Source: Cyanobacteria bacterium REEB67 (GTDB taxonomy: Bacteria; Cyanobacteriota; Vampirovibrionia; Obscuribacterales; Obscuribacteraceae). From it: a stretch of 54,918 nt of DNA. The notes beneath the pieces were generated by a model. The model saw only the letters and a list, made by a program, of their open reading frames with translations. It made no database searches and was not told where the DNA came from. Both the position numbers and the translations under genes were made by a program. Within the stretch, counting starts at the first letter, position 1. Each line of letters starts with the position of its first letter. Shown in pieces: positions 16,306-25,116 of this stretch. The stretch spans positions 1 through 54,918 of the forward strand of contig JAGXAB010000043.1 in NCBI GenBank assembly GCA_018971775.1, in the 5' to 3' direction.

Positions 16306-18489
16306 TTGTCGCTCAAGCTCAGTCTCGGCCAAAAAGCACTGATTCTGGTGGTTGTACCGCTGGCCTTCGAACTTGGCTTTGTCATAGAGCTGCAATCACT
16401 TCTGCATGAAGTCGAGGCACAAAATCAGCGCGAGGTGCATACGCGCACCGTTGCTTCGCATCTTTCTAATTTGCTGCGTTATATGATGAGCACTAGCTTG
16501 AATAGCGCCGTTACATCGTTCAGTCGCTCGATGGGCAGTGATTCCAGCTTGCTCGTCTTTGATTCGCAAAAAAGCCTGCGCGCCGTCGACAGCGAGATTG
16601 CCACCATCCATACTCTGGTGCGCGGCAATGCGCGCGAAGAAGCCTCGCTCGCTCATCTGCAGGACCTGACCTTGAAGATGGGTAAAGCCTGGATAGATTT
16701 GAAAGCGGCTCTGGATAAGGAAAATAATGTTGAATCTCTGAAGATGCTGCTTTACACCCGTAAATTGGAGCGAGATCTGCTCGGAAGTCTGGACGCTTTT
16801 ATCGACGAGCAGTTGACTCTGGAAAAGTCGGAAGTGGCTTCAGAAGCCATAAACAGAAAGCGCGTCGAGACTGCTTTGTGGATCGGTATTATTTTCAATA
16901 TTGTCGTCGCCGTTTCGCTCGCTGTTTTTTTTAACCGCAGTACATCGAGACGTTTGAGTATCCTGATGGACAATACGGTCAGGTTGGCCGCCGGCAAACC
17001 GCTCAATTTGCCTTTGACTGGCGATGACGAGATTGCCCATCTTGATCGCACTTTCAGCACGATGGTTCGCGCTCTTGCTCAGGCGGCACGGCAAGACCGG
17101 GCGATCGTCGACAAGGCTACCGATGTGATTTGTTCGATCGACGAGAAAGGCGCACTTACTCGCGTCAGTCCCGCCGCCGAAAAATTGTGGGGATATCAGC
17201 CGATTGATTTAATCGGCCGCAAGTACATTACTTTGATTGCCCAGAGTGATCAGCCCCTTACCCTGGCGGCAATGCAGGAGATTCGCGAGGGAAAGCGCGA
17301 TAAACCGGTAGAAAATCGCGTCATTTGTAAGGATGGCGGCACCATGGACATGCTCTGGTCGGCGCAGTGGTCGGAGGAGGACAAGACCACTTTTTGCGTT
17401 GCCCACGATATCACGGCCCGCAAGCAGGCCGAAAAAATCCTGCGCGAAGCTGAGGCGCGAGTGCGTCTGATAGTCGAGAGCGTGCCGGTCGGTTTGCTGA
17501 TTATCGATGATAAGGGTAGCGTCGAATTTGTCAATCCTACCGCTTCATCCCTTTGCGGTTCGAGCCGATCTGATCTCGTCGGTCTGCATGTGGCCCAGCT
17601 TTTTGGCAATAAGAACGCCGCAAAATTTTTAGTCGACCTGATGCGTGAAACCAAAGATGGTGCCTGGGAATTGCAATTGAAGGCGATGCCGGATAAAGTA
17701 TTGCCGGTCGAAGTCAGTCTGACTAAGTTTCAAGGAGTAGGCGGCGAGCGCTATTTGCTCATGCTCGTCGATATGACCGAGCGCAATGAAATCGAGCGCA
17801 TGAGGCAGGAGTTTTTGTCCATGGTCAGCCACGACCTGCGCTCTCCTCTGACATCTGTGCAGAGCTTTTTGGATCTGCTAGGCAGCGGCCTGCTCGGCGA
17901 GCTCAACGAAAAGGGCGGCAAGAAGCTGGCTGCGGCCGATCGCAACGTCGCCCATTTGATTACGATGATTCGAGATTTGCTCGATGTCGAGCGAGCTCGT
18001 TCTGGTAAATTGTTGATCTTCCCGGAAGAAATCGCACTGGTCACGCTGGTCGAACGTAGTCTCGATGCCGTGCGCATTCAGGCGGAGGGGATGTCGATCA
18101 TTGTTATTACTGATCTTGTCGAGACTAATTTGACTGTGGACGGCGACAGGCTCAGTCAGGTCTTGATCAACCTGTTGACCAATGCCATAAAGTTTTCCCC
18201 ACCGCGCAGCAGCATCCATGTCACTTCGCGCATCTTGAACAACTGGATCGAGCTGCGAGTCACCGATCAAGGACGTGGTATCGCTCCGGCTCATCAGAAA
18301 CACATATTTGATCGTTTCCAGCAGGTGAAAGCGAGTGATCTTGGTTACAAGGGCGGCACCGGTCTCGGCCTGGCCATTTGTAAAGCGATTGTCGAACAGC
18401 ACGGCGGCTCGATCGGTGTCGATAGCAGGGAAGGGCAGGGCAGTTCTTTCTGGTTCCGCGTGCCAATGCATGTAGTCGGCAACTCCTGA
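16306..18489 (+). CDS. Membrane sensor kinase with CHASE3-like domain, HAMP and two PAS domains
   Basis: The start is taken as TTG 16306, with GGAG at 16294-16297; an in-frame TTG at 16225 has no such site. The 727-residue product has TM1 (about 8-28), a helical extracytoplasmic region like CHASE3/four-helix sensors (about 30-185), TM2 (about 190-212), HAMP, PAS1, PAS2, HisKA with His509 ([10 protein letters not shown]), and a HATPase ([15 protein letters not shown]). It follows an OmpR-type regulator and precedes an MshEN-repeat protein, so the three may form one pathway. The ligand is unknown. Confidence 0.9.
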   Translation: MSLKLSLGQKALILVVVPLAFELGFVIELQSLLHEVEAQNQREVHTRTVASHLSNLLRYMMSTSLNSAVTSFSRSMGSDSSLLVFDSQKSLRAVDSEIATIHTLVRGNAREEASLAHLQDLTLKMGKAWIDLKAALDKENNVESLKMLLYTRKLERDLLGSLDAFIDEQLTLEKSEVASEAINRKRVETALWIGIIFNIVVAVSLAVFFNRSTSRRLSILMDNTVRLAAGKPLNLPLTGDDEIAHLDRTFSTMVRALAQAARQDRAIVDKATDVICSIDEKGALTRVSPAAEKLWGYQPIDLIGRKYITLIAQSDQPLTLAAMQEIREGKRDKPVENRVICKDGGTMDMLWSAQWSEEDKTTFCVAHDITARKQAEKILREAEARVRLIVESVPVGLLIIDDKGSVEFVNPTASSLCGSSRSDLVGLHVAQLFGNKNAAKFLVDLMRETKDGAWELQLKAMPDKVLPVEVSLTKFQGVGGERYLLMLVDMTERNEIERMRQEFLSMVSHDLRSPLTSVQSFLDLLGSGLLGELNEKGGKKLAAADRNVAHLITMIRDLLDVERARSGKLLIFPEEIALVTLVERSLDAVRIQAEGMSIIVITDLVETNLTVDGDRLSQVLINLLTNAIKFSPPRSSIHVTSRILNNWIELRVTDQGRGIAPAHQKHIFDRFQQVKASDLGYKGGTGLGLAICKAIVEQHGGSIGVDSREGQGSSFWFRVPMHVVGNS

Positions 18490-18561
18490 GATAAAGGAGT
18501 TAAAAGAGCTAAACGCGATAAACGCTATAAACATGATAAATGAGATAAACGAGATATACTT
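18490..18561 (+). repeat. Eight-unit 9-bp degenerate minisatellite
   Basis: Directly after the kinase stop come eight 9-bp units: GATAAAGGA, GTTAAAAGA, GCTAAACGC, GATAAACGC, TATAAACAT, GATAAATGA, GATAAACGA and GATATACTT. They lie in the untranslated gap before the next gene (start 18605). They create a spurious Phe/Ile-rich frame on the minus strand. Copy number may vary between strains. Confidence 0.75.
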
Positions 18562-18604
18562 CCAGTCGGTATCCTGTTGTTTGCGATTTTTGACAGGGTT
18601 TGAT

Positions 18605-19801
18605 ATGAAGCTCCAATCGGAACAAACCAAGCCAATAAAATTTGGCGATCTGCTCGTCCGGCTCAAGCTCGTCGATGCCAAAGATTTGCACGACGCGCTA
18701 TTAGTTGCTCCTCAGTTTGGTCTGCCGCTCGGGCGCACTCTTGTCCTCTCGGGCAAGATCAGCGAGGACGAATTGCAACTGGCTGTCGAGCTGCAGCCCC
18801 TGATTAATCAACATGGCTATGCTCTGGAAGCGGCAATGAAAGCGGCCGATCTCGTGCGCAATCATGGTTGCTCAGCTTCGGATGCTTTGCGCGACAGCGG
18901 CATGCAGGGAGCGGTAGATCGCGCTACCCTCGGCAATTTGCTTCTGGAATCGGGGCGTATCGACAGTCAGCAACTGACCGAGGCCGGCAAGGCGAGCTAT
19001 GAGACCGGCATGCGCCTGGGGCGGGTGCTTGTCCTGAACAATTACATCAGCCATGCTGCCCTGGCTAAAGCGCTGGAAATACAGTACATGGTGCGCAGCA
19101 AACGCATTTCTATCGAGCAAGGCATCGAGATGCTCGGCAAGCAAGTACCCAAGCAACAGGCCATGGCGCTCGAGGCGCGTGCCGTCAGCCCTGCTCCGGC
19201 CAAAAAGCAGGTGCGCTTTGGCGAATTTCTGGTCCTCTCCGGCATGGCTACCGAGGCCGAAATCCTCAACGCCATGGAAGCCAGCTTGAACAATCAGCTC
19301 AGCCTGGAAGACAGCATCATCAAACTCGGTCTGATTTCTAAACGCGTCTATGATCGAGCTTGCCAGCTGCACGAGCAGGTCTGTGCCGGCAACGTGCCCC
19401 TGGCTCAGGCCGCCGAAGAAATTCATCGCATGGTCTTTGGCGCTCCCGCCGTGCATTCCGACGGCACACCCGTGGTCAAGGGCGATCAATCGCCGGTGCT
19501 TGGCGAATTGCTTAAAATGACCGGACTTGTTGACGATACCGATATCAGCGAAGCGATCGAATTGAGTAATAAATATCCGTCTCTAATCGGCAAGATGCTC
19601 GTCATCTCGGGCGCCATCGACGAAGCGACTTTGATTGCCTCGTTGCGTTGCCAGTATCTTTTGAAGCATGGCTATCTTGATCTGGCCGGTGCGATCAAAG
19701 CTCTGCAACACAGCAAAGCCAATAAAGTCAGTTTCGACGATGCCCTCGAAGATCTTGGACTGCGCAATCCTTCCGCAGCAATAGAGCGCGAGACACAATA
19801 G
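18605..19801 (+). CDS. Protein of tandem MshEN-like motifs
   Basis: The start is ATG 18605; an upstream frame from 18533 runs through the 9-bp repeats and is not used. The 398 residues contain at least seven copies of a pattern x-x-G-x-x-L-V-x-x-G-x-I-x-x-x-x-L-x-x-A-L-x-x-Q. Clear examples are PLGRTLVLSGKISEDEL (41-57), RLGRVLVLNNYISHAAL (137-153), RFGEFLVLSGMATEAEI (204-220) and LIGKMLVISGAIDEATL (327-343). This is the style of the GspE/MshE N-terminal (MshEN) domain, which binds cyclic-di-GMP in some family members. No ATPase domain follows. It may be a second-messenger receptor or adaptor for the neighbouring kinase; binding is not shown. Confidence 0.7.
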   Translation: MKLQSEQTKPIKFGDLLVRLKLVDAKDLHDALLVAPQFGLPLGRTLVLSGKISEDELQLAVELQPLINQHGYALEAAMKAADLVRNHGCSASDALRDSGMQGAVDRATLGNLLLESGRIDSQQLTEAGKASYETGMRLGRVLVLNNYISHAALAKALEIQYMVRSKRISIEQGIEMLGKQVPKQQAMALEARAVSPAPAKKQVRFGEFLVLSGMATEAEILNAMEASLNNQLSLEDSIIKLGLISKRVYDRACQLHEQVCAGNVPLAQAAEEIHRMVFGAPAVHSDGTPVVKGDQSPVLGELLKMTGLVDDTDISEAIELSNKYPSLIGKMLVISGAIDEATLIASLRCQYLLKHGYLDLAGAIKALQHSKANKVSFDDALEDLGLRNPSAAIERETQ

Positions 19802-19824
19802 TCCCGCGCTCTGGATGTTTTTTG
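19783..19824 (+). terminator. Rho-independent terminator overlapping the MshEN gene stop
   Basis: AGAGCGCG (19783-19790) pairs with CGCGCTCT (19805-19812), and an inner GAC/GTC pair extends the stem. A TTTTTT run follows. The TAG stop codon (19799-19801) sits within the hairpin loop region. Confidence 0.75.
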
Positions 19825-19850
19825 TATCGCTGAATAAGAGAGCTTCGAGA

Positions 19851-20099
19851 TTATTTAGCCGGTTTCTCTTCGGCTTTGGCTGCTTCAGCTTTGGTCTCGG
19901 AGGCTTTGGTCTCGGAGGCTTTGGTCTCGGAGCCTTTGGCCGGCTCTTCTGTGTGCTTGCCTTTTTTGGCGCACTCTTTGCTATTGGCACCACAGGCCTT
20001 ATCGCTGCAGCCTTTGTCAGCGGCGAACGCATTCGATGAGCACAGGACGGCGCCAATTACGGCAGCGAGAAGGGCTTTTGATACGAAAACACTTTTCAT
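19851..20099 (-). CDS. Small exported Cys- and Lys-rich protein
   Basis: The start is ATG 20099 (GGAG upstream), giving 82 residues. A signal peptide (1-25, ending NAFAADK) is followed by a Cys-containing stretch (GCSDKACGANSKECAKKGK) and a low-complexity tail with three SETKA repeats (15-bp DNA repeats) and EAAKAEEKPAK. Three closely spaced Cys residues could bind a metal or form disulfides. No family is recognised. It ends about 30 bp from the convergent terminator. Confidence 0.65.
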   Translation of the reverse strand: MKSVFVSKALLAAVIGAVLCSSNAFAADKGCSDKACGANSKECAKKGKHTEEPAKGSETKASETKASETKAEAAKAEEKPAK

Positions 20100-20219
20100 T
20101 GACAGTCTCCATAAGGGTGTGATTATTAGCCCTTTGCTGCAGGGCCACAACCATCCTATGTGCAATAGTGGCTTGATTGCAACCGAGCCTAAAGATATCT
20201 TTACAACCTGGTGGAGCTA

Positions 20220-20225
20220 TATAAT
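20220..20225 (+). promoter_or_regulatory. Candidate -10 box TATAAT
   Basis: A perfect TATAAT lies 35 bp before the ATG of the 20261 gene. The best upstream element, TTTACA (20200-20205), is only 14 bp away, shorter than the usual 17 bp, so the -35 element is uncertain. Confidence 0.35.
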
Positions 20226-20260
20226 TATCGGTCGGAGTCGCTGCCCTGAGGTCCTTAACG

Positions 20261-21178
20261 ATGTTTCTTTATGTCCTGTTTTTCGTCTGCGCGCTGGCAA
20301 CGGCACCTGTCTTTGCCGAGAGTTACGGCTCTTTTGCACCGGGGACGGAGCCGGCTGACGTTACTTCTCTGAACGGCATGTACAGGGCCGGTCAATTTGA
20401 TCAAGCTATGGCGATAGCCTCCAGAATTCTCGTCAAAGATCCAGACAATGTCAGCGTAAGATACATACGGGCCAATCTCTATTTGCGCCTGCAGCGCTAT
20501 GAAGATGCCTTGCCGGAATATCGCTATTGCGCCGTCGCCGGCAGCGGCACCCAGGTCGAAGTTTATTCCAAGCAGGCGATCACCTCTATTGAAGCACTAC
20601 TGGCCGCTGGAGCCCCGGCCAATGGTCCGGCGCCAGCAAATAACAATGGTAATGTCCTTACCGGACGAGGTGGTGCGGGCGGATATGGCACCATTGGTGG
20701 TGCGGCGGGTGACCCTTCCGCCTTTGGGCCGGCCGTTGCCAATGTTCCGCGGCGACCCGCCGGTACTATGCACAGGGGCGATATTCAGAGTTATATCTCC
20801 GACATGGCTCCCGGCCGCAGGCGTGATCGTCAAACCCAGGAAGCGCGAGATCGTCTGGCCGCCGAGGCGGCAGCGCATATAAGCGACCGACGGCGCACCT
20901 TGCGTGTACGTATCACCAAGATTAATAGTCGCGCCACCGACGAGATCAATTCAATACCGCAGTATTTCACCGATGCCGACGGCAATAGCTATCCCAATCC
21001 TGATTTTGCCTCGGCTTCAGCTGAAATTCGCCGCCAGGCGGAAGAGCGCATCGCCATGGTTCGCACGGATGCGGCTAATGAGGACGAAAAAATGCTCAGC
21101 TATTACAGAAATCTGGCAGATTCCTACGACCGGACCCAGGGAAATATCAGAACCAGGCAGGGCGTGCAGAGGTATTAG
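20261..21178 (+). CDS. Exported TPR protein
   Basis: A 305-residue product with a signal peptide (1-20, VCALATAPVFAES). It has two TPR-like helices pairs near residues 38-100 (MYRAGQFDQAMAIASRIL, ANLYLRLQRYEDALPEY). A Gly/Ala/Asn-rich linker (about 113-165) and a charged helical C-terminal region rich in Arg (ARDRLAAEAAAHISDRRR) follow. TPR proteins mediate protein contacts; a periplasmic scaffold role is likely. It is a single gene, with a TATAAT box 35 bp upstream. The C-terminal half has no recognised family. Confidence 0.75.
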   Translation: MFLYVLFFVCALATAPVFAESYGSFAPGTEPADVTSLNGMYRAGQFDQAMAIASRILVKDPDNVSVRYIRANLYLRLQRYEDALPEYRYCAVAGSGTQVEVYSKQAITSIEALLAAGAPANGPAPANNNGNVLTGRGGAGGYGTIGGAAGDPSAFGPAVANVPRRPAGTMHRGDIQSYISDMAPGRRRDRQTQEARDRLAAEAAAHISDRRRTLRVRITKINSRATDEINSIPQYFTDADGNSYPNPDFASASAEIRRQAEERIAMVRTDAANEDEKMLSYYRNLADSYDRTQGNIRTRQGVQRY

Positions 21179-21237
21179 AGGCAGGCATTTATTATTGATC
21201 TAGGTTTTCATTTTACGTGTGATTTGTGCCTCAGCCG

Positions 21238-21816
21238 CTAATGCACTCTCATGATGAAGCATAGGCCAAAGCCGCTATTCTTGCAGCGATTGCTGTAAAG
21301 GTAGTCCAGTCGCCAGTCTTGATTTGGATTTTTGGATTGAATGCGGCCGAAGCCCGGGAAGACTTTGTCCTCGGCATCATCGATAAAATGCTGTTTGCTG
21401 TCGTTGAAAATATCCGCTGGTTTATAACCGGGAGTGCCTTTGAGTGGGCCTGCTGCTTCGCTTTGCCGTATCGCGTTGCGGGCCTGCGCTTCGATATCTT
21501 CTTTCCTGAAGCGCGGATCTTCGTGGTCCACTTTAAAAAGGGGTTCTTTTTCCGGTGGCGAAGCATTTTTTTGATTGTCTGCCGGCGGCCCGATCAGGCC
21601 GGTGTGAGGTGAGGGCCGGAGCTGGTAGGGCATCGAGTCGAGGAAGAGCGAATGGGAGGCTTCATCGTGGATGGCTTTATCCAGGTTTGCCCTGTCAATC
21701 GCTTCCTGCGAAACTTTCCATTGGCCAGGATTGGACGCGTTTTGTTGAGTTTCGGAAGCCTGGCCCGTGCCTGCCTGAACGGCAGCGGGCGCGCCGATTT
21801 CTTTGCTATTGTCCAT
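21238..21816 (-). CDS. Hypothetical hydrophilic protein, 192 aa
   Basis: No signal peptide or membrane helix. The N-terminal 40 residues are low complexity (Ala, Gln, Gly). The middle is charged and Pro-rich (HEDPRFRKEDIEAQARNAI). The C-terminus has two Cys and several aromatics (WRLDYLYSNRCKNSGFGLCF). It converges with the 20261 gene and leaves 59 bp between stops. The start ATG at 21816 lacks a clear ribosome site. I do not recognise a family. Confidence 0.55.
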   Translation of the reverse strand: MDNSKEIGAPAAVQAGTGQASETQQNASNPGQWKVSQEAIDRANLDKAIHDEASHSLFLDSMPYQLRPSPHTGLIGPPADNQKNASPPEKEPLFKVDHEDPRFRKEDIEAQARNAIRQSEAAGPLKGTPGYKPADIFNDSKQHFIDDAEDKVFPGFGRIQSKNPNQDWRLDYLYSNRCKNSGFGLCFIMRVH

Positions 21817-21932
21817 AGATGCAGTTACAGCCTCACCGGGGGAACAGTGAAAAGGTCGCCAGGCTCGAGTATGGCTATGGGCGCAGACCCGGTCAATGGG
21901 TGAAATACGCTGAAGACGGAATGGCCTTCTTA

Positions 21933-23762
21933 CTACTTGGTTAAGAGGAGTGTTTCAACGACAGGCACTGGCAGAGGACCTTCGTCGAGCACTGCGTTGT
22001 GAAATTTGAGCATGTCGAAGGAACTACCGGCGGTAGCTTCGTACTTCTTGCGAAACGCCTGCCATTCGCGCAGGCCCGTATAGTATGTGGCCAGCTGGGC
22101 GGAGCTGAGTTTTGCTCTTTTCAGTTTGCCTTCCGCTTCCGCCTCGGTCTGAAAAGACTCTTTAGTCATCAGCTCCATCGCCTGCGCGTCAGTCATGTCC
22201 TGGGATTGCATTTTTACATCGAGAATAGTGTTGGCTAAAAGGCGCAGTCTGATTTTGCGCATGACCAGACGGAAGCGTGGATCGTTATCCAGATAGCCTT
22301 GATCCATCATCACCTGCGCGATGTACTCGGCCCAGCCTTCGACGTAAGGACCGTTGGCGAAGAGCGAACGCAAAAGACGGCGTCGCACCGGTTGAATATT
22401 GTTTAGATGCTCGAACTGCACATAATGACCGGGAAGGGCTTCATGAATGGTCAGCCATTTCAGGGCAAAGTTATTATATTCACGCAATTTAGATTCGGCT
22501 TTGGCGTCCGATACCGAGGGCTCGATTGGTGTGACCCAGTATTCGGCTTCTGCCTGCGGATTGAGTGGCGGCGCGCTGTGGAAGGCGGCAACGGAGAGTA
22601 CGCCACGCATAAAGACAGGTGTGGGGATGACTTTTAGATTGTCGCGATCGCCGAGCGAGACGATTTGTTTGTCGCGAATAAACTTTTTGATGCCTTCAAG
22701 ATCGGCTTCGATTGTTTGTTGAAGCTGGTCGCGTTTGCAATGATCATCGGATATTTTACGCAGCACTTCGTTGACGATCAAATTTTCGCGCTCATGATCA
22801 TTCAGCTCCTTGTGATCCGAATCTTTAGGGAACCATTCTTTGTGCATTGGCAGAGCCAGTTGCAACATTTCGGCACGCACTGCCTTTAAGTTGGTTTCGG
22901 CGTCCCGTAATAGCTCTTCGGGAGTGACCTTTACTTCCATGACCAGTCTGAATTTTTGGTCGTAGAGCTCCTTGCCCAGCTTCCAGCTGCGATCATGAGG
23001 ACGCCTGGCAAGATCATTTTTGAGCCATGCGGAAAAATCTTTGAGAGCGGCAACGGCTTTAGGTGAGACTTTTTCGAAGCGCTCACGTAGCGGCGAATCT
23101 TTCGGTATTTCTTTGCCGATAGTGTTTTCGATCAGATCGATATTGCCGTCGTTTTCTTCGACCGCTGTGCTGATGTAGATCGGATCGACATTACTCAGGT
23201 AGGCTTTGATGTCGCTAAGCAAGCGCGGCACTTGCTCGACGCGACTGAGGATATGGCCGAGGCGGATTTCCTTTGGCGCGTATTCTTCGGTCAGAGGCTG
23301 GAAAAGAGCCGTGCCGATTAATTCGACGGCAACGGTCGGATTGTGACGATAATTTTGGATGTGATCGTAATCGAGCAGTTGCAGATTGATCTGATCATCG
23401 ATCAGCCTCCAGTCGGCCGCATCCTGTGCGCCCAGATCGGAGAGGGGCGTTTCAGCGGTAAAGCGTTTTTGCCAGCTGCGGAAAAAGTCTTTTTGTTTGT
23501 TTATGCCGGCTACACTCAAATCGTCGAGAACTGCATCCAGTTCTATGACCTTGCCGGTGGTGGCATCGCTATGTTTGTGATAACCGGCTTGAGAGGCAGT
23601 GGTAGGGTTTAATACGAGCATTTCCTTGACGAAGCGATCGCTCAGGGCGGCAAAATTATCGGCCGCCGGGATTTTGATCGTGTCAGCAAATGCAGCGGTA
23701 GAGGAGGTGGAAAAAGCGGCAGCGAGAGCGGCGGCGATGGTGCGGATTTTTGTCTTTTTCAT
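21933..23762 (-). CDS. Exported DUF885-family putative metallohydrolase
   Basis: The start is ATG 23762 (AGGGG upstream), giving 609 residues with a signal peptide (1-26, ending AAFADT). The body matches DUF885 proteins, including the signature LTIHEALPGHYVQFEHL with His440-Glu441 and His446. A downstream segment, NGPYVEGWAEYIAQVMMDQG, carries the expected Glu ligand. These features are typical of gluzincin-like peptidases, but family substrates are poorly known. It is divergent from the 23944 gene, 181 bp away. Periplasmic peptide or ester hydrolysis is the most likely role. Confidence 0.85.
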   Translation of the reverse strand: MKKTKIRTIAAALAAAFSTSSTAAFADTIKIPAADNFAALSDRFVKEMLVLNPTTASQAGYHKHSDATTGKVIELDAVLDDLSVAGINKQKDFFRSWQKRFTAETPLSDLGAQDAADWRLIDDQINLQLLDYDHIQNYRHNPTVAVELIGTALFQPLTEEYAPKEIRLGHILSRVEQVPRLLSDIKAYLSNVDPIYISTAVEENDGNIDLIENTIGKEIPKDSPLRERFEKVSPKAVAALKDFSAWLKNDLARRPHDRSWKLGKELYDQKFRLVMEVKVTPEELLRDAETNLKAVRAEMLQLALPMHKEWFPKDSDHKELNDHERENLIVNEVLRKISDDHCKRDQLQQTIEADLEGIKKFIRDKQIVSLGDRDNLKVIPTPVFMRGVLSVAAFHSAPPLNPQAEAEYWVTPIEPSVSDAKAESKLREYNNFALKWLTIHEALPGHYVQFEHLNNIQPVRRRLLRSLFANGPYVEGWAEYIAQVMMDQGYLDNDPRFRLVMRKIRLRLLANTILDVKMQSQDMTDAQAMELMTKESFQTEAEAEGKLKRAKLSSAQLATYYTGLREWQAFRKKYEATAGSSFDMLKFHNAVLDEGPLPVPVVETLLLTK

Positions 23763-23943
23763 GCCCCTAATATATAGGATATGACTGCCATTTTTATGAG
23801 AACAGGCGCTCAATTATCAGGCGGGCCAGTACAAAATCGTCGACAAATGACCGCGGACGGTCAGATAGAATTTCATTTGCCTTCCACGTTAATGTCACGT
23901 AACGTGTTTTAGGATGCTCGCATTACTAGATCGGACGACATTT

Positions 23944-24552
23944 ATGCGACTGAGTTTTGGCCACTTATTGCTTGTCCTGGCGCTGGTTTCCGCTGCGGCG
24001 CCTGCTCTGGCGGCAACGGCACAAGAAGAATTCGCAATCGGCGAGGGCGCGATCGACCCAGGCGAAGCGAGCGACCTGAAGCAGGCCGAGTTGAGCCTTG
24101 GCGAGAACCTGCGTGAGGCCGAGGCCGGCGGGCCGGAGGCGGCCATACCGCCGACTTTGAATAAGCTTGCCATGGTCTATCTGGCCGATGGCAAAGCAAT
24201 CCAGGCCGAATTGTTTTTTATGCGCGCCATCGACGTTTCCGAGCGACTTTACGGGACCGAAGACCCAAAGCTGGCTCCCAGTCTGATTGGTCTGGGTAAG
24301 TTGTATGTCTGGCAAAAAAAGTATCGTGCCGCTGAGCCTTTGCTGAAGCGTGCTCTCAAGCTCAGTCAGAATAAGTCGGCTATTGCTGATGCCCGACTGA
24401 TCGATGCTTTGCGCGATTTGCTGGCAGTTGCCCTGGACGGACTGGGTAAGGAAGAGGAAGCGACAGCCTTGCGGCATCAGGCGTCCGTAATGACGGCCCA
24501 TATCGTCAGTCGAGTCATACCCATGGCCATGCCCGGCCTTGTAACTCACTAA
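23944..24552 (+). CDS. Exported TPR (kinesin-light-chain-like) protein
   Basis: The start is ATG 23944, which puts the signal peptide (RLSFGHLLLVLALVSAAAPA) at the N-terminus; 202 residues. TPR motifs follow (PTLNKLAMVYLADGKAIQAE, then a copy around IGLGKLYVWQKKYRAAEPLL and LKRALKLSQ). The repeats carry the YG-x-E/D-x-P-x-x-A signature seen in kinesin-light-chain TPRs (LYGTEDPKLAPSL). The gene at the right end of the window has a similar plan. It is probably a periplasmic scaffold. Confidence 0.78.
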   Translation: MRLSFGHLLLVLALVSAAAPALAATAQEEFAIGEGAIDPGEASDLKQAELSLGENLREAEAGGPEAAIPPTLNKLAMVYLADGKAIQAELFFMRAIDVSERLYGTEDPKLAPSLIGLGKLYVWQKKYRAAEPLLKRALKLSQNKSAIADARLIDALRDLLAVALDGLGKEEEATALRHQASVMTAHIVSRVIPMAMPGLVTH

Positions 24553-24660
24553 GCCGTGTAAAACTTTATCCGTTGCTGAGATGTCAATCGACCCGGCGCC
24601 TCCTCTATATGAAAGTATCTTTGAAGGTCGGTTTTGGCTGGATTTCAAGGGGAGCGAGTC

Positions 24661-24972
24661 GTGGCGCAGATTTCAATTATTGTCGAGTTTAAGCTCAAGC
24701 CCGGTCAGCAGGAACCGTTTGAAGATCTGATCCGCGCTCATGCCAAAGCCAGTCTCGAACAGGAGCCAGGTTGCCTGCGTTTCGATGTTTTGCGACCTTT
24801 TGAAAAAGATGGCTCGCCAGTCAATGACTGTATATGGCTTGCCGAATTGTACAGAGACGAAGCGGCCGTGAAAGAACACGAAGCAACCGATCGTCTGGCT
24901 ATTCTCGGTGAAAAAGTAGGTCCGATGGTGCTGTCCAGGCGCCTGGTCTATGGCGCTGTCATTGCTCCATAA
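24661..24972 (+). CDS. Antibiotic-biosynthesis-monooxygenase (YgiN-like) protein
   Basis: The start is GTG 24661, with AAGGGGAG just upstream; 103 residues. It has the ferredoxin-like ABM fold pattern: ISIIVEFKLKPGQQEPFEDL, EQEPGCLRFDVL, then IWLAELYRDEAAVKEHEAT. Small dimeric ABM proteins act as quinone or quinol monooxygenases or heme/aldehyde-related enzymes; the substrate cannot be told from sequence. It is a single gene downstream of a TPR protein, with no clear operon. Confidence 0.85.
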   Translation: MAQISIIVEFKLKPGQQEPFEDLIRAHAKASLEQEPGCLRFDVLRPFEKDGSPVNDCIWLAELYRDEAAVKEHEATDRLAILGEKVGPMVLSRRLVYGAVIAP

Positions 24973-25116
24973 ATGAGCCTTCATTCGCAGCTGAAACAAC
25001 GATTGAAATATCAGCTTAGACTGCAGTCCGAAAAGTTGACGATCGGCAACCTTTTTTCTTCCTCCGCGTCCAGCTAAAATAGTATCGTTTTGCTGGCAGG
25101 AATTGTGGGGGTTGAA

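Noticed and set aside
17878..18681. 267-residue minus-strand frame
   Set aside because: Antisense to the PAS kinase and its Phe/Ile-rich part comes from the 9-bp repeats.
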